From the NCBI GenBank assembly GCA_002356515.1, contig AP017608.1:16492-80491 (forward strand): a stretch of 64,000 nucleotides of DNA, in the 5' to 3' direction. The translations under genes and the position numbers were made by a program. Below are positions 25,783 through 34,418 of the stretch, piece by piece (the first letter of the stretch is position 1; each line of letters starts with the position of its first letter). Under the pieces are notes generated by a model. The model made no database searches and had not been told where the DNA came from. It saw only the letters and a program-made list of their open reading frames with translations. Source of the stretch: Mesorhizobium loti. GTDB lineage: Bacteria; Pseudomonadota; Alphaproteobacteria; Rhizobiales; Rhizobiaceae.

Positions 25783-25869
25783 ATCGTGGTCTTTCCTTGG
25801 GTTTTTGGTGAGGGGCAACGTGCCGCCTTGGTGCTCCGGCAACTTCTTGCAGGGGGGCGCCCTCCTCCG

Positions 25870-28305
25870 CTACTGACGGCAGTAATAGGGTCGGCCGTTG
25901 ACCATTTTCATGGTGCCGTAGACGCCTGGGCCGCAGGTGATGGCAGGACCGTCCGCCAGCTGCAGGACGGTCGCGGAAACGGTGCCGGAGACTTCCAGTG
26001 CGGCTGCGGGAGTTACCGTCCCTATGCCGACCTTGCCGCCGAAATTGGCGGCGCCCAAATAGGTCTGGCTGACACCGAGATAGCCCCACGTGGAAGCGCC
26101 GTTGGTGAGAGAGACATAGCCGCTGGCGCCATTAGCGATGACCTGGGCTGTGCCTGAGGTAATCCGGTCGCCAGTGACGACGCTGGAGGAGGCGTCGAGA
26201 AGGTTGGTCCAGCCGCCGGTGCCGTAGCAGACCTGGAAGGCATTGCTAACGTAGCGGATGGCGCCGGGGCGGTTGGAGTCGCAGGTTTCCCCGCCGCTGC
26301 CGATGCGGAGGGTACCGGAGACGTGGAGGGTTGTTGAGGGAACGTAACCGATCATGCCGCCGATACCCATGTTGCCGCCCGTGCTAAAGTAGCCGGTGGC
26401 ATCGACGCTGAGGCGCGTGGAGCCGTTCGTGCGCAAGACCAAGCCATCGGCGCCATTTGTGCCTACGACCATGGCAGAGCCGGAGTAATCGATCATGCCG
26501 ACAGTGTTGGGCGCCCCGGCACGACCAAGGTAAATGGTGCTACTGGCCGCGCCGCCGTAGATGTGAAGGGTGGCGCTGGGGTTTTGGGTGCCGATACCAA
26601 TCTTGCCCGAGAAATAGCCATTGGTGCCGGAAATGGGGCCGGTGGTGCTGACGCCCGCGCCGAGGTAGACACCGGTAGTGGTGACTTCGACGATGTTGCC
26701 ATCGCCAAGCACCACCTGATTGGACTTGTTAGGCTGGGCGTTGTAGCCGACGCCGGTGACGTTGCTGAACGTGTTGGACACGCCGGTGTAGACGGCATAG
26801 GCACCAAGGGCGGTTACGTTGCTGCCGATGTTGTACCGTCCTGCAAGATAACCCAAGGTGGTGGCATTCACGCCCGTATTGTACTGGCCAGAATAGCCGC
26901 CTATCGTCGTGACGTTAGCTCCCGTGTTGTACTTGCCCGCGGTAATGCCCGCCGCCGTAAGGGCGTAGCCGGAGTTGTACTGCCCAGCTTCTTCACCGGC
27001 GCTTGTTACGAAGGCGCCGGTGTTGTCCTTTGCAGCGAAATACCCGATGCCCGTAAGATGGGTCTGGGTGTTGTTCTGACCAGCAAGGCCGCCAACCAGG
27101 GTGGAATAGTCCCCGCTGTTGTTCTGGCCCGCAGCATAGCCCAAGGCGGTGAGGGCGATGCCGGTGTTGTTTTGGGCAGCGCTCATGCCGACCGCAGAGA
27201 CATTGGTGCCGGAGTTGCTATATCCCGCGTTGGTGCCTACGGCTGTGACATTCGGCATGCTGTTGGACAAGGCCGCAGCATAGCCAACGGCGGTAAGGTA
27301 GTTGGCGGTGTTGTTCTGGCCTGCGGCATAGCCCAAGGCGGTGACCTGCACGCCGGTATTGTTTTTGGCAGCGCCAGAACCGATGCCGACAACGTTGGAG
27401 TTGGTGACGATATCCAGCAAGCCCCGGACGTTAAGGTTGCCGCTGGGGCTGATGATGGCGCTGGCTGTCCCGGAGATGAGGCGGTCGGTGACTGTGCTGA
27501 TGCCGGTGAGGCCGGAGCCGTTACCGACGAAATTGGTGGCGGAGATGGTGCCCGTGATGCTGACGCCCTTGCCGACATAAACGCCGCTGGTGCTTACCTC
27601 CACAACGTTGCCGTTGCCCAGCACCACTTGGTTGGATTTATCAGCGGTATAGACGGCGTAGCCCAGCAGGGTGACATTGCTGTAACTGTTGGAAACACCG
27701 GCCCAGCCCCCCAGGGCGGTGACATTGTTCCCGGTGTTGTTCTGGGCGGCGGCATGGCCCACCGCTGTGAGCGCAGCACCGGTATTATACTGCCCGGCGT
27801 AGTCGCCTAGTCCCGCGACGTTGGAGCCTGAGTTGCCGTATCCGGCCGACTTCCCAACCAATGTGACGGCGCTGCCGGTATTGGTCATCCCGGCATTGGT
27901 GCCCACAGCAACGACATTGGTGCCAGAATTGGACGCGCCGGCGTTGTTGCCGACCGCGACCACATTCGTGCCGGTCACGATTTCAAGCCTGCCGGATATG
28001 GTCAGGACACCGTTCCGGTCGATAACCGCCGCGCTTGTGCCGCTCACGATGCGATCGGTGGCTACCGTGACGCCGGTGAGGCCGGATCCGTCCCCCACAA
28101 ACGTGCCCGAAATGGTCGAGCCGCTGATGACCGGCGCGTCGGCCGGGCATCCGATGTCGCCCCGCGACGCCTCGCCATAGCAAAGCCGGTTGCCATTGAT
28201 GCCCATGGTGGCGGAGACGTTGACGACCTGGCCCCAATCCTGCGCCCACGCCGACGCCGCCAGCAGCATGGCGGCTAACATCAGCAGGCAAGAGAGGCAT
28301 TTCAT
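25870..28305 (-). CDS. Secreted adhesin/fibre protein with 16-residue beta-roll repeats
   Basis: 811 residues with a signal peptide (cleavage near SAWA-QD). Two arrays of a 16-residue repeat (pattern V-T-x-[LVI]-G-x-x-A-G-x-x-N-[TS]-G-x-x), about six units and about twelve units, are separated by near-identical linkers (NQVVLGxGNxVEV, GSGLTG, DRxxSGT). The pattern matches left-handed beta-roll heads of YadA-like adhesins and some phage fibres. The C-terminus is not a trimeric autotransporter anchor; it ends in a small domain with CGPGVYG and YYCRQ. So it may be held by the pilus or another partner rather than by its own barrel. ATG 28305 begins the signal peptide. Confidence 0.82.
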   Translation of the reverse strand: MKCLSCLLMLAAMLLAASAWAQDWGQVVNVSATMGINGNRLCYGEASRGDIGCPADAPVISGSTISGTFVGDGSGLTGVTVATDRIVSGTSAAVIDRNGVLTISGRLEIVTGTNVVAVGNNAGASNSGTNVVAVGTNAGMTNTGSAVTLVGKSAGYGNSGSNVAGLGDYAGQYNTGAALTAVGHAAAQNNTGNNVTALGGWAGVSNSYSNVTLLGYAVYTADKSNQVVLGNGNVVEVSTSGVYVGKGVSITGTISATNFVGNGSGLTGISTVTDRLISGTASAIISPSGNLNVRGLLDIVTNSNVVGIGSGAAKNNTGVQVTALGYAAGQNNTANYLTAVGYAAALSNSMPNVTAVGTNAGYSNSGTNVSAVGMSAAQNNTGIALTALGYAAGQNNSGDYSTLVGGLAGQNNTQTHLTGIGYFAAKDNTGAFVTSAGEEAGQYNSGYALTAAGITAGKYNTGANVTTIGGYSGQYNTGVNATTLGYLAGRYNIGSNVTALGAYAVYTGVSNTFSNVTGVGYNAQPNKSNQVVLGDGNIVEVTTTGVYLGAGVSTTGPISGTNGYFSGKIGIGTQNPSATLHIYGGAASSTIYLGRAGAPNTVGMIDYSGSAMVVGTNGADGLVLRTNGSTRLSVDATGYFSTGGNMGIGGMIGYVPSTTLHVSGTLRIGSGGETCDSNRPGAIRYVSNAFQVCYGTGGWTNLLDASSSVVTGDRITSGTAQVIANGASGYVSLTNGASTWGYLGVSQTYLGAANFGGKVGIGTVTPAAALEVSGTVSATVLQLADGPAITCGPGVYGTMKMVNGRPYYCRQ

Positions 28306-28801
28306 TCCGCCAATCTACCGCAACCTCAACCGCTTGGCGTCGCCAGTGCTACCAAATGGGGCAACCGCCGTTGCGACTTCGCCACTAAAGGGGCATTGTC
28401 TCAAGGCGGCGAAGCTGGCGAATTTCTGCTGGTAGGTTCCAGGTTCTCTTCGTCAGTCTCGCCGCAAGGGTTTCAGCGCGACCAGGGCCGGCGACAGCAC
28501 GGCCCGCAGCAAGCTCCCACCGTTCTCGACCTGTCAGCAAACCAGTCCACCAATTCGCCACGAAATCAGTCACCTGCCAGCCCAACTCAACCTAGGCCTG
28601 TTCAACTTCCAGACGGGTTGTCGGTACCACCTTAAGCGTATCGCCCCAAAGACTGCGCCGAAGCGCGGCGCGCTTGGCATGCACTACACCAGCGTGCCGA
28701 ACACCCCGACGTTGCATGCCGAAGCCAGAAGGGGCAGACGGCATAAAGGTCTTAGGAAAATACCTTGCTGCAAACCCGGCAGGTGCTATACAGTCTGGCA
28801 T
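28306..28801. other. Gene-free mosaic between adhesin and methyltransferase
   Basis: No supported full gene. The right part, 28593-28711, consists of two methyltransferase-derived fragments (separate entry). The left part holds only background open frames. The region also provides the divergent promoters for the adhesin and, at about 28760-28800, for the methyltransferase. Confidence 0.5.
28593..28711 (+). pseudogene. Mosaic of methyltransferase gene fragments
   Basis: 28593-28634 repeats 29389-29431 of the neighbouring MTase gene with few differences (GLFNFxTGCRxHL in both). 28662-28711 matches 52820-52868 of the MmeI-like methyltransferase gene (ALGMHYTSVPN; the DNA is nearly identical apart from third-base-type changes). 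Two unrelated methyltransferase fragments are thus joined directly in front of an intact methyltransferase. Confidence 0.65.
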
Positions 28802-29575
28802 ATGCCCATTATAGGCGCTGCATTGTTTTTGATTAATAGTAAGTTAGATCGCTTGAAGAGATATTCTTGGAGAGTCATACGAAACAATGACTTGCTGACT
28901 AACATTATCGACCGCCATAAACGGTACTTTGCGGAGGACGCCAAGACGCGCGAGCCGTTCGTTTATGACAGTTTAAGCTTTACGATTCCAACCAATGGAT
29001 TCAACCCCGCTTTTGGCAAAATAAGCCAGCCGCTTCTTAAACAAGTCCTGGACCGTGAGCCTCGTCTGGCCGAGGCCCACGTTCTGGACGCCGGTACCGG
29101 TAGTGGGTTTTACGCAGTTGCATTGTACAAACGCGGCGCCAAGAAGGTTGTCGGAACTGACATCACAGAGGAAATCATAGAGGCTGCTAAAGCAAATGCG
29201 CAGGCAAATGGCGCAAGCGGAGTGACCTTCACAAAGTGCAGCGAAGAAAACTTGTTTTCTGAATGCCAAACGAAGGACAAATTCGACATAATCATCGCAA
29301 ACTTGCCTTTCACGAACCGCCGTGTCGTTGGGAAACTCCCGGAACCTGACTTCGTTTCGAATTTCATCGGCGATGAGAAGGGCCTGTTCAACTTCCTGAC
29401 AGGTTGTCGTAAGCACCTTTCGGAAACGGGGCGATTGTATATGAGCTACGGCCGAACTGGTTTCCCGCGAGCGCTCGAGGAAGATTGCAAGGCAGCGGGA
29501 TTGAAAAGGGAGACGTTAGAGACGATCGAAGGGCGAGATGAGACCTTCTTCATCTACAAAATTACGCATCAATAG
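28802..29575 (+). CDS. Class I SAM-dependent methyltransferase
   Basis: 257 residues from ATG 28802. Motif I is VLDAGTGSGFYAVAL, motif II VVGTDITEEIIEAA, and motif IV IIANLPFTN, an NLPF variant of the N/D-PP-Y/F box used by enzymes that methylate nitrogen in nucleic acid bases or glutamine. The HemK/TrmA-like fold gives several possible targets (DNA/RNA adenine, protein glutamine). The longer frame from 28679 is rejected because it runs through the mosaic fragment upstream. The gene is visibly AT-richer than its neighbours. It runs opposite to the pilin and adhesin genes that flank it. Confidence 0.82.
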   Translation: MPIIGAALFLINSKLDRLKRYSWRVIRNNDLLTNIIDRHKRYFAEDAKTREPFVYDSLSFTIPTNGFNPAFGKISQPLLKQVLDREPRLAEAHVLDAGTGSGFYAVALYKRGAKKVVGTDITEEIIEAAKANAQANGASGVTFTKCSEENLFSECQTKDKFDIIIANLPFTNRRVVGKLPEPDFVSNFIGDEKGLFNFLTGCRKHLSETGRLYMSYGRTGFPRALEEDCKAAGLKRETLETIEGRDETFFIYKITHQ

Positions 29576-29640
29576 TGGACTGAAGGTTGCTGATAGGCAC
29601 TTCGAGCTTTTGGAGTTGGTTCAGAATGCCGATCTACGCA

Positions 29641-29665
29641 AAAGCCGCCCCGGTGGGCGGCTTTT
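29641..29665. terminator. Bidirectional rho-independent terminator
   Basis: AAAGCCGCCC-CGGT-GGGCGGCTTTT is a ten-pair GC-rich hairpin with A and T runs on either side. It separates the convergent methyltransferase and pilin genes. Confidence 0.9.
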
Positions 29666-29679
29666 CAGTCGGGTCAGGC

Positions 29680-30372
29680 TTAGTTGAGGGTGTTGGCCGC
29701 GTAGCAGAGGGTTACGAGGCTGGCAGTTGGCTGGGCGGTCGGGATGGTGGCCGCGCCGCCGAGCGTGCCGTTCAGACAGGCAGCGGTGCCGTAAACCACG
29801 CGGCCCTTGGTGGCGTCGACCGAGCCATCAATGGCCTTGTCGGCTTCCTGGGCGTCAGCCAAGGGCATGGCGGCAAACTGGACAACCATGCGCTGGTCGC
29901 TACCGACGGTGGCCATGGTGTTGGCCTGTTCGGTGATGGTACCGGTCGTGGAGCTGCCACCGCCGAAACCATGGTAAACCACGGCAGAGGTACCGGTACC
30001 AGTCACACGGAAGCCGGGCAGGATGTTACGCAGGTTGGTTTGGTCGATGTTGCTAGCCCAGCTGGCGGCGGGGATAGAGTTATTGACCAGCACTGCCATG
30101 TTGGTGCCGGGGGTACCGGCGCTGGACAGCGCGTTTTGCGGCCACACATGCTGGCCGGAATAGAACTGGCCGTTAGCGTCTTCGACCTGCTTCAATTGGG
30201 CACCGGCCTTGGTACCGCTGGAGCGATTGATGAGCTGCCAACCCACTGTGATAATCACGAGGGTGATCAGAATGGCGATAATGGCGACGATTAGGATGGT
30301 CTGGTCAATCGTATAGCCTTTGTTGGAGGTAAGGCGGCTGAAGAGGCTGTTGAAGGTGAGTTGCATAGTCAT
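29680..30372 (-). CDS. Type IV prepilin-like major pilin
   Basis: 230 residues. A 19-residue leader ends in KG, followed by YTIDQTILIVAIIAILITLVIITVGW, which is the type IV pilin N-terminal hydrophobic helix. The usual Glu at mature position 5 is Gln here, with Asp at position 4. The globular part is Gly/Thr/Ser-rich with a C-terminal cysteine pair (AACLN, LVTLCYAAN) that could form the D-region disulphide. It would be cut by a prepilin peptidase and assembled in the inner membrane; neither peptidase nor assembly ATPase is in this window, so it depends on host machinery. ATG 30372 has AAAGGAAA upstream. Confidence 0.85.
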   Translation of the reverse strand: MTMQLTFNSLFSRLTSNKGYTIDQTILIVAIIAILITLVIITVGWQLINRSSGTKAGAQLKQVEDANGQFYSGQHVWPQNALSSAGTPGTNMAVLVNNSIPAASWASNIDQTNLRNILPGFRVTGTGTSAVVYHGFGGGSSTTGTITEQANTMATVGSDQRMVVQFAAMPLADAQEADKAIDGSVDATKGRVVYGTAACLNGTLGGAATIPTAQPTASLVTLCYAANTLN

Positions 30373-30545
30373 GAGTTTCCTTTGGTGATTGGTTGGGATC
30401 TTGAAACCTATGCTACCTCGCTCCAGATGTTCTGACAGGCAGTTGGGAAATTTCTGACAGGCCGGTGTGTGATTTGTGCAATGGCCCAGTGGGTTACAGT
30501 GTCAGGCGGGGGAAGAAAATCGCAACTACGACTGGGTCTTCGTAG

Positions 30546-30989
30546 ATGATCCCCGAATCCGAGGGCGCCACCCCGTTCGGCATATTCCTCCTGGCGGATT
30601 CCTTTTTGAAGGCCGCCCGGGCCGTTGATGCCAGCCGCCGAGGCCTGACGTCAGGACCGACCAGGTTGCTTTGTTACCATGCGTGCGAGCTGTTCCTGAA
30701 ATGCTTCCTCCGGAGCGCCGGCCACGATATCGAGACACTACGAGCCCTCGGCCACAATCTGCATGACATGGCCCTCGCCGCCACGGGTGCTGGCCTGACC
30801 CTCCCTGCCAAAACTGTCCGCCAGGCAAGGACTCTGGCCGACAAGAACGACTATGTGCGCGTGCGCTACATGGTCGTTGAGAAGCCCGGAGACATCCGTC
30901 CGGAAGTCCTGCTGGCGATGACTGAAAGCATCCGCGAGAGCGTCAGGCTGGCGCTGGGCATGGATCCGTTTGGCAATCCGCACGCGTAA
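30546..30989 (+). CDS. HEPN-domain protein
   Basis: 147 residues, all-helical. RLLCYHACELFLKCFL carries an R-x4-H motif (Arg40, His45), the catalytic signature of HEPN ribonucleases, and ALGHNLHDM fits the following helix. HEPN proteins commonly act as toxins with MNT nucleotidyltransferase antitoxins, or in defence. No MNT gene lies next to it, so it is an orphan here. The start ATG 30546 has no strong ribosome site. Confidence 0.72.
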   Translation: MIPESEGATPFGIFLLADSFLKAARAVDASRRGLTSGPTRLLCYHACELFLKCFLRSAGHDIETLRALGHNLHDMALAATGAGLTLPAKTVRQARTLADKNDYVRVRYMVVEKPGDIRPEVLLAMTESIRESVRLALGMDPFGNPHA

Positions 30990-31116
30990 GCGCCCTGCCC
31001 CAGCCAACTATTTTGCGTCAGGCACCATTTTTTTCGGTCTTCCGCCCAAAGCGAATGTCGCCGGCGCCTAAATACCTGTGCCGCCACATTAGGCCGCTCA
31101 ACACAAGGAATACCCA

Positions 31117-31317
31117 ATGAACATACCACTTCTCTCCACCACGTCACTCGTCGGCCTCCATGGCCGAATCGCCTGGTGCCTCGCCCAGGATGATGCCCGC
31201 CCGATCCATGCCAGGGAGTACGGCGTGAGGGAATACGCCGATTGGCGCCTCCAAGCTGACGAATTCCAGGCCGAGCTGCACAGCCGTGGCGTGCCGTTCA
31301 GCCCGATCGCCTGGTAA
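31117..31317 (+). CDS. Small hypothetical protein
   Basis: 66 residues (MNIPLLSTTS at the start, VPFSPIAW at the end), preceded by AAGGA at proper distance. Acidic/basic mixed, no membrane segment. Not recognised. Confidence 0.5.
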   Translation: MNIPLLSTTSLVGLHGRIAWCLAQDDARPIHAREYGVREYADWRLQADEFQAELHSRGVPFSPIAW

Positions 31318-31698
31318 CCTGAACAAGCTGTCGACGGGCTAGACCCGTCGACACTTCGAGAACCTAAGCTGCTTCAGCCGATCGAGCCGGTTTGCGCGGC
31401 TTGTGACGCACAACCACGTCAACCTCCGGCAGGCTGACAGGGTTGTGCTTGTTGCCCGTGCGCTATGCCGTATGCGGTATGGCGCATTCTGGCACCTCCC
31501 GTTGGCTGCCACCCTCGCCCGGTCGCCGGCCGTTGTTGGCCGCACCTGCCGGCATCAACCGGCCGCCCGCTCCCTTCGCTGCGCTCCCGTGTTGCCGATT
31601 GACGCCTGGCCCGGCCGTTCCGGCCGGCGGTACGCGGCCCCCTGCCCTGGCCGAACCGGCGCGAACAACGCGGCGGCAAAACCAAGGGAGAACCGAAC
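31318..31698. other. Intergenic region with a repeated leader element
   Basis: No supported gene. At about 31567-31595 it holds CCGCTCCCTTCGCTGCGCTCCCGTGTTG, which recurs at about 34077-34105 upstream of another small gene. The spacing to the next ATG is about 100 bp in both cases, so it could be a shared regulatory or recombination sequence. Confidence 0.45.
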
Positions 31699-31956
31699 AT
31701 GACCACACCAACCACCATCAGCTACGAGGTCTTTATTGCTCGCATGGGCCATTACCCGGACGGCTCACAGGACCTTATCGACGCGACCGACGAACCCCTG
31801 ACCAAGCATTTTTGGTCGGTGTGGGTTATGGAGACATCCGGCGATGACATTGACGAGGTGGAAGACCACGACTTTCCGCTGGACGCCTACGCGCTGGCCA
31901 TCGCCAAGGCCTACGAGCTGGTCAAGCGCTTCAACGCCGACTTCACCGAGTTGTGA
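31699..31956 (+). CDS. Small conserved-looking hypothetical protein
   Basis: 85 residues, strongly acidic, with GGGAGA upstream of ATG 31699. The segment EDHDFPLDAYALAIAKAYELVKRFNADF looks like a folded helix pair. Not recognised; it belongs with the other small plasmid ORFs at 34182 and 34419. Confidence 0.6.
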   Translation: MTTPTTISYEVFIARMGHYPDGSQDLIDATDEPLTKHFWSVWVMETSGDDIDEVEDHDFPLDAYALAIAKAYELVKRFNADFTEL

Positions 31957-32059
31957 CGCATGTGCTTTGCATCCGCCCGTACGTCTGCCGCACCGGGCTT
32001 GGGGCCTAGTCGCGCCGCCGGCGTTCTAGGCTCCACAGGCGGGTGGCTTCAACAGCCGT

Positions 32060-33235
32060 TTACGCTGGGCCCACCGGATAAAGGCGCGGCAACCATCGCT
32101 CGACGACCTCGATCGGGAAGCCGAGCCGCAGCTTGCCCTTCGGTGAATGCGACAGAAGCAGGCCGCGGTCGAGCAATGCCGACAGCACCGACCGGGCCTG
32201 GCGCTCCTGATATCCCGTCAGAGCCTCGGCCTGGGACCTTGGAAATTCACCTGAGATGACACCTTCGCGCAACAGCGGCCAGCTGCCCTTTGGTAACCGC
32301 CGGGCGCTGATTTCTTCGTTGCACCAGATCTCCATACGGTTGAGGAGCTCGTTCGGTTCCATCAGCGTTTCCATGAACCGGACCTGGTCAAGGCAGCTTC
32401 GCAGGAAGAACGTACAAAAGCGTGATAGGCCGGACGCACTCAGGTTACCGCGGCCGTCGAGATCGCCGCGTCGGGGCTCATCCGCCGCCTGTAGAAGATC
32501 TTTGTAGGCCTGCACCTCCCTCGCCAGGCCGCGCGACACCGACCACAGTTCGGAACCCACCCCGTATTCCCTGAGAAGCGCGTGAGAAAACAGGCGCGAG
32601 ACTCGGCCATTGCCGTCCATGAACGGGTGGATCCAGACCAGTCGATGATGTGAGGCACCCACACTGATGAGCCGCTGCACCTTCGACAGGCGGGACGAGC
32701 CATAAGCTTCCGCAAAACGATTGAGCAAACGTTCGAGCGCCTCCGGCTCGGGAGCTATGTGCCGGCCAACTTTCACGTGATGTGTGCGCAAAGCGCCAGG
32801 TTCTACGCGCTCGCGCTGGTCCGATTGCGGATCCGTGACCCACAACAGGTCATCCGGGAGCCGGGCGCAAAATTCACCATGGATCCAACGGATGCCTTCG
32901 ACAGACACTACGGGGTAAGGCATTTCACCGCGATCGATGAGCGCCTGGACCTCGATATGGGCACGGGCCTCCAGCTGCAGGTTGCGCTTTTGTGGCTCCT
33001 GGGAGTAATCGCCGGCTAGCGCCCGATCGATGTCGACAGGATGGGTGTTGTGACCCTCGATGAGGTTGGAGTAGTAACAGTTCATCGAGCGGACAAGATC
33101 CCCGACCGATGCCCGCATGATCGGATTGAGGCGGCCGCCGAAAGCACTGGCGGACTCCACCAGATCGACGACCAGGTCTTCAAGGTCGCGCCCGACCTCT
33201 GGAAACATGGGCTCCATGGCGGCGATATCAGTCAT
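32060..33235 (-). CDS. Fic-domain protein with N-terminal autoinhibitory motif
   Basis: 391 residues. The catalytic loop is HPFMDGNGR (203-211), complete with His, Asp/Asn and Arg, so it can probably transfer AMP from ATP to a target protein. SNLIEG (56-61) matches the inhibitory helix motif (S/T)xxxE(G/N) of class II Fic proteins, in which the glutamate blocks ATP. A winged-helix-like C-terminal part (EALTGYQERQARSVLSALLDRGLLL) follows. The XRE gene 93 bp upstream on the same strand suggests toxin-antitoxin-like control. Confidence 0.88.
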   Translation of the reverse strand: MTDIAAMEPMFPEVGRDLEDLVVDLVESASAFGGRLNPIMRASVGDLVRSMNCYYSNLIEGHNTHPVDIDRALAGDYSQEPQKRNLQLEARAHIEVQALIDRGEMPYPVVSVEGIRWIHGEFCARLPDDLLWVTDPQSDQRERVEPGALRTHHVKVGRHIAPEPEALERLLNRFAEAYGSSRLSKVQRLISVGASHHRLVWIHPFMDGNGRVSRLFSHALLREYGVGSELWSVSRGLAREVQAYKDLLQAADEPRRGDLDGRGNLSASGLSRFCTFFLRSCLDQVRFMETLMEPNELLNRMEIWCNEEISARRLPKGSWPLLREGVISGEFPRSQAEALTGYQERQARSVLSALLDRGLLLSHSPKGKLRLGFPIEVVERWLPRLYPVGPA

Positions 33236-33328
33236 TTTTTGCCGCTTTCCTTGCCGGTTGATTCATATTCATTCCCAATAGCATAACATCAATCCCATAG
33301 GATGGGTTTGCCGCTTTTATTGCCGCTT

Positions 33329-33664
33329 TTAGCAGCAGAAATCGGCTGGCTGCGGCCACGGATTTTGCAGGAGCTCGGATTTCTCACTGGGCAACGTTTT
33401 GGCGAGAGCCCCAACGAGATCATAAATCTTAGATGCGACGGGCGCCGCAGCCCAGCTTGGCGGCGGCCGGAATCTAATCTCAACCCCCTGTCCCAATGCG
33501 GCCAGGAAATTCATCAGGCGTTCCACAGGGTATTCGCGGAAATGTCCCTTGAATAGACGCGACACTTCCGACTGATAAATGCCCAGCAAGGCCCCAGCCT
33601 TCGCCTGGGTGAGCTTTTTCACCTGTACCAGGCGGGACACTTCGGCCGCGATTTGCGCCTTCAA
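33329..33664 (-). CDS. XRE-family regulator, HigA2-like, N-terminus uncertain
   Basis: About 111 residues; KAQIAAEVSRLVQVKKLTQAKAGALLGIYQSEVSRLFKGHFREYPVERLMNFLAALGQGVEI is an XRE HTH of the COG5606 type. The only in-frame start is TTG 33664; relatives have about 20 more N-terminal residues, and the upstream sequence continues in another frame (LLARSGFE), so a frameshift or N-terminal loss is possible. It lies upstream of the Fic gene on the same strand and may regulate it. Confidence 0.68.
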   Translation of the reverse strand: MKAQIAAEVSRLVQVKKLTQAKAGALLGIYQSEVSRLFKGHFREYPVERLMNFLAALGQGVEIRFRPPPSWAAAPVASKIYDLVGALAKTLPSEKSELLQNPWPQPADFCC

Positions 33665-33735
33665 ATCCTGACCGAGCCAGCAACACTGACGATGCCGGAA
33701 GCCCTAACATCTCTTAGCCGCTGATATAATGGAGA

Positions 33736-34181
33736 TTGCCAGCAAGGCGACCTAAGGCGGCAATGTTGGCCACAGCCTTGAGAAGACCTCATGGCTCCCC
33801 TCCCCTACCTTGGCTTTGCGAACCGCGCGGACGTTTGCCGCACCGGGCATGGCGCGCCTATCAGGGCCCCGTCCTTCGCCCTGCCTGTGTAAGGAACACC
33901 TGCCGATATCCAGAGCCTACCCCTTCCACAACGAGGCCCCCGGCAGCGCGTTGTGTGGCAAATCGGGTGCCTGGTCACGTCTAGGTGTGCGGTCTCTCTC
34001 GGCGTTTCCGTTGATGGGCTGCCCGGAGTGAATGACGGTTGTTGTGGCCAGCGCGGCCGATTTGTCCCGTTCCTGCCCGCTCCTTCGCTGCGCTCCCGTG
34101 TTGGGGACAAGCCAGCCATAGGCGCCGGCCTCCTTTGGAACCGTCCTCCGGGACAGAAACCATCAACCAAAGGAAAAGACC
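33736..34181. other. Intergenic region with repeat copies
   Basis: No supported gene. TTTGCCGCACCGGGC at about 33834 resembles a copy near 31988, and the CGCTCCTTCGCTGCGCTCCCGTGTTG element at about 34080 repeats that at 31567. The area looks like a duplicated small-gene neighbourhood. Confidence 0.45.
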
Positions 34182-34409
34182 ATGAAAGACCAAAACAACA
34201 CCAAGACCAAGAAGACCGAGGCGAAAACCCCGATGTACCTCGCCTACACCGTGCGGGATGCCAAGGAAGAAGGCCAGAAGGGCTTCTGGACACGCATCGG
34301 CGCATTCTTCGCCCACGAAGACGGCGAAGGCGGCACGCTCCTCCTAGAGGCCCTGCCCCTGGACGGACGCGTCGTCCTGCGCGCCCCCAAAGTCGACGAC
34401 GGCGAGTAG
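34182..34409 (+). CDS. Small hypothetical protein of plasmid backbones
   Basis: 75 residues; lysine-rich N-terminus, then MYLAYTVRDA and GFWTRIGAFFAHEDGEGGTLLLEALPLDGRVVLR. AAAGGAAAA precedes the ATG. It is followed by the DUF2958 gene after 9 bp, so the two form an operon. The pattern (tyrosine-containing strand, FWTRIGAAF.H.DG.G) is one I associate with small plasmid proteins of unknown function. Confidence 0.72.
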   Translation: MKDQNNTKTKKTEAKTPMYLAYTVRDAKEEGQKGFWTRIGAFFAHEDGEGGTLLLEALPLDGRVVLRAPKVDDGE

Positions 34410-34418
34410 GAGGCGGCC

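Noticed and set aside
26563..27810. Rightward open frame (415 codons) opposite the adhesin gene
   Set aside because: The repeated Gly/Val-rich product mirrors the 48-bp repeats on the other strand. The sense strand has a signal peptide and a known repeat fold.
25870..28305. CRISPR-like array
   Set aside because: The repeats are contiguous 48-bp coding units without spacers of constant length, in frame with a secreted protein.
25297..28305. Diversity-generating retroelement acting on the adhesin
   Set aside because: No reverse transcriptase and no template/variable repeat pair are visible in the window.
28679..28801. N-terminal extension of the methyltransferase from an upstream start
   Set aside because: The extension lies in a fragment of another methyltransferase gene, and the downstream ATG at 28802 starts the conserved part.
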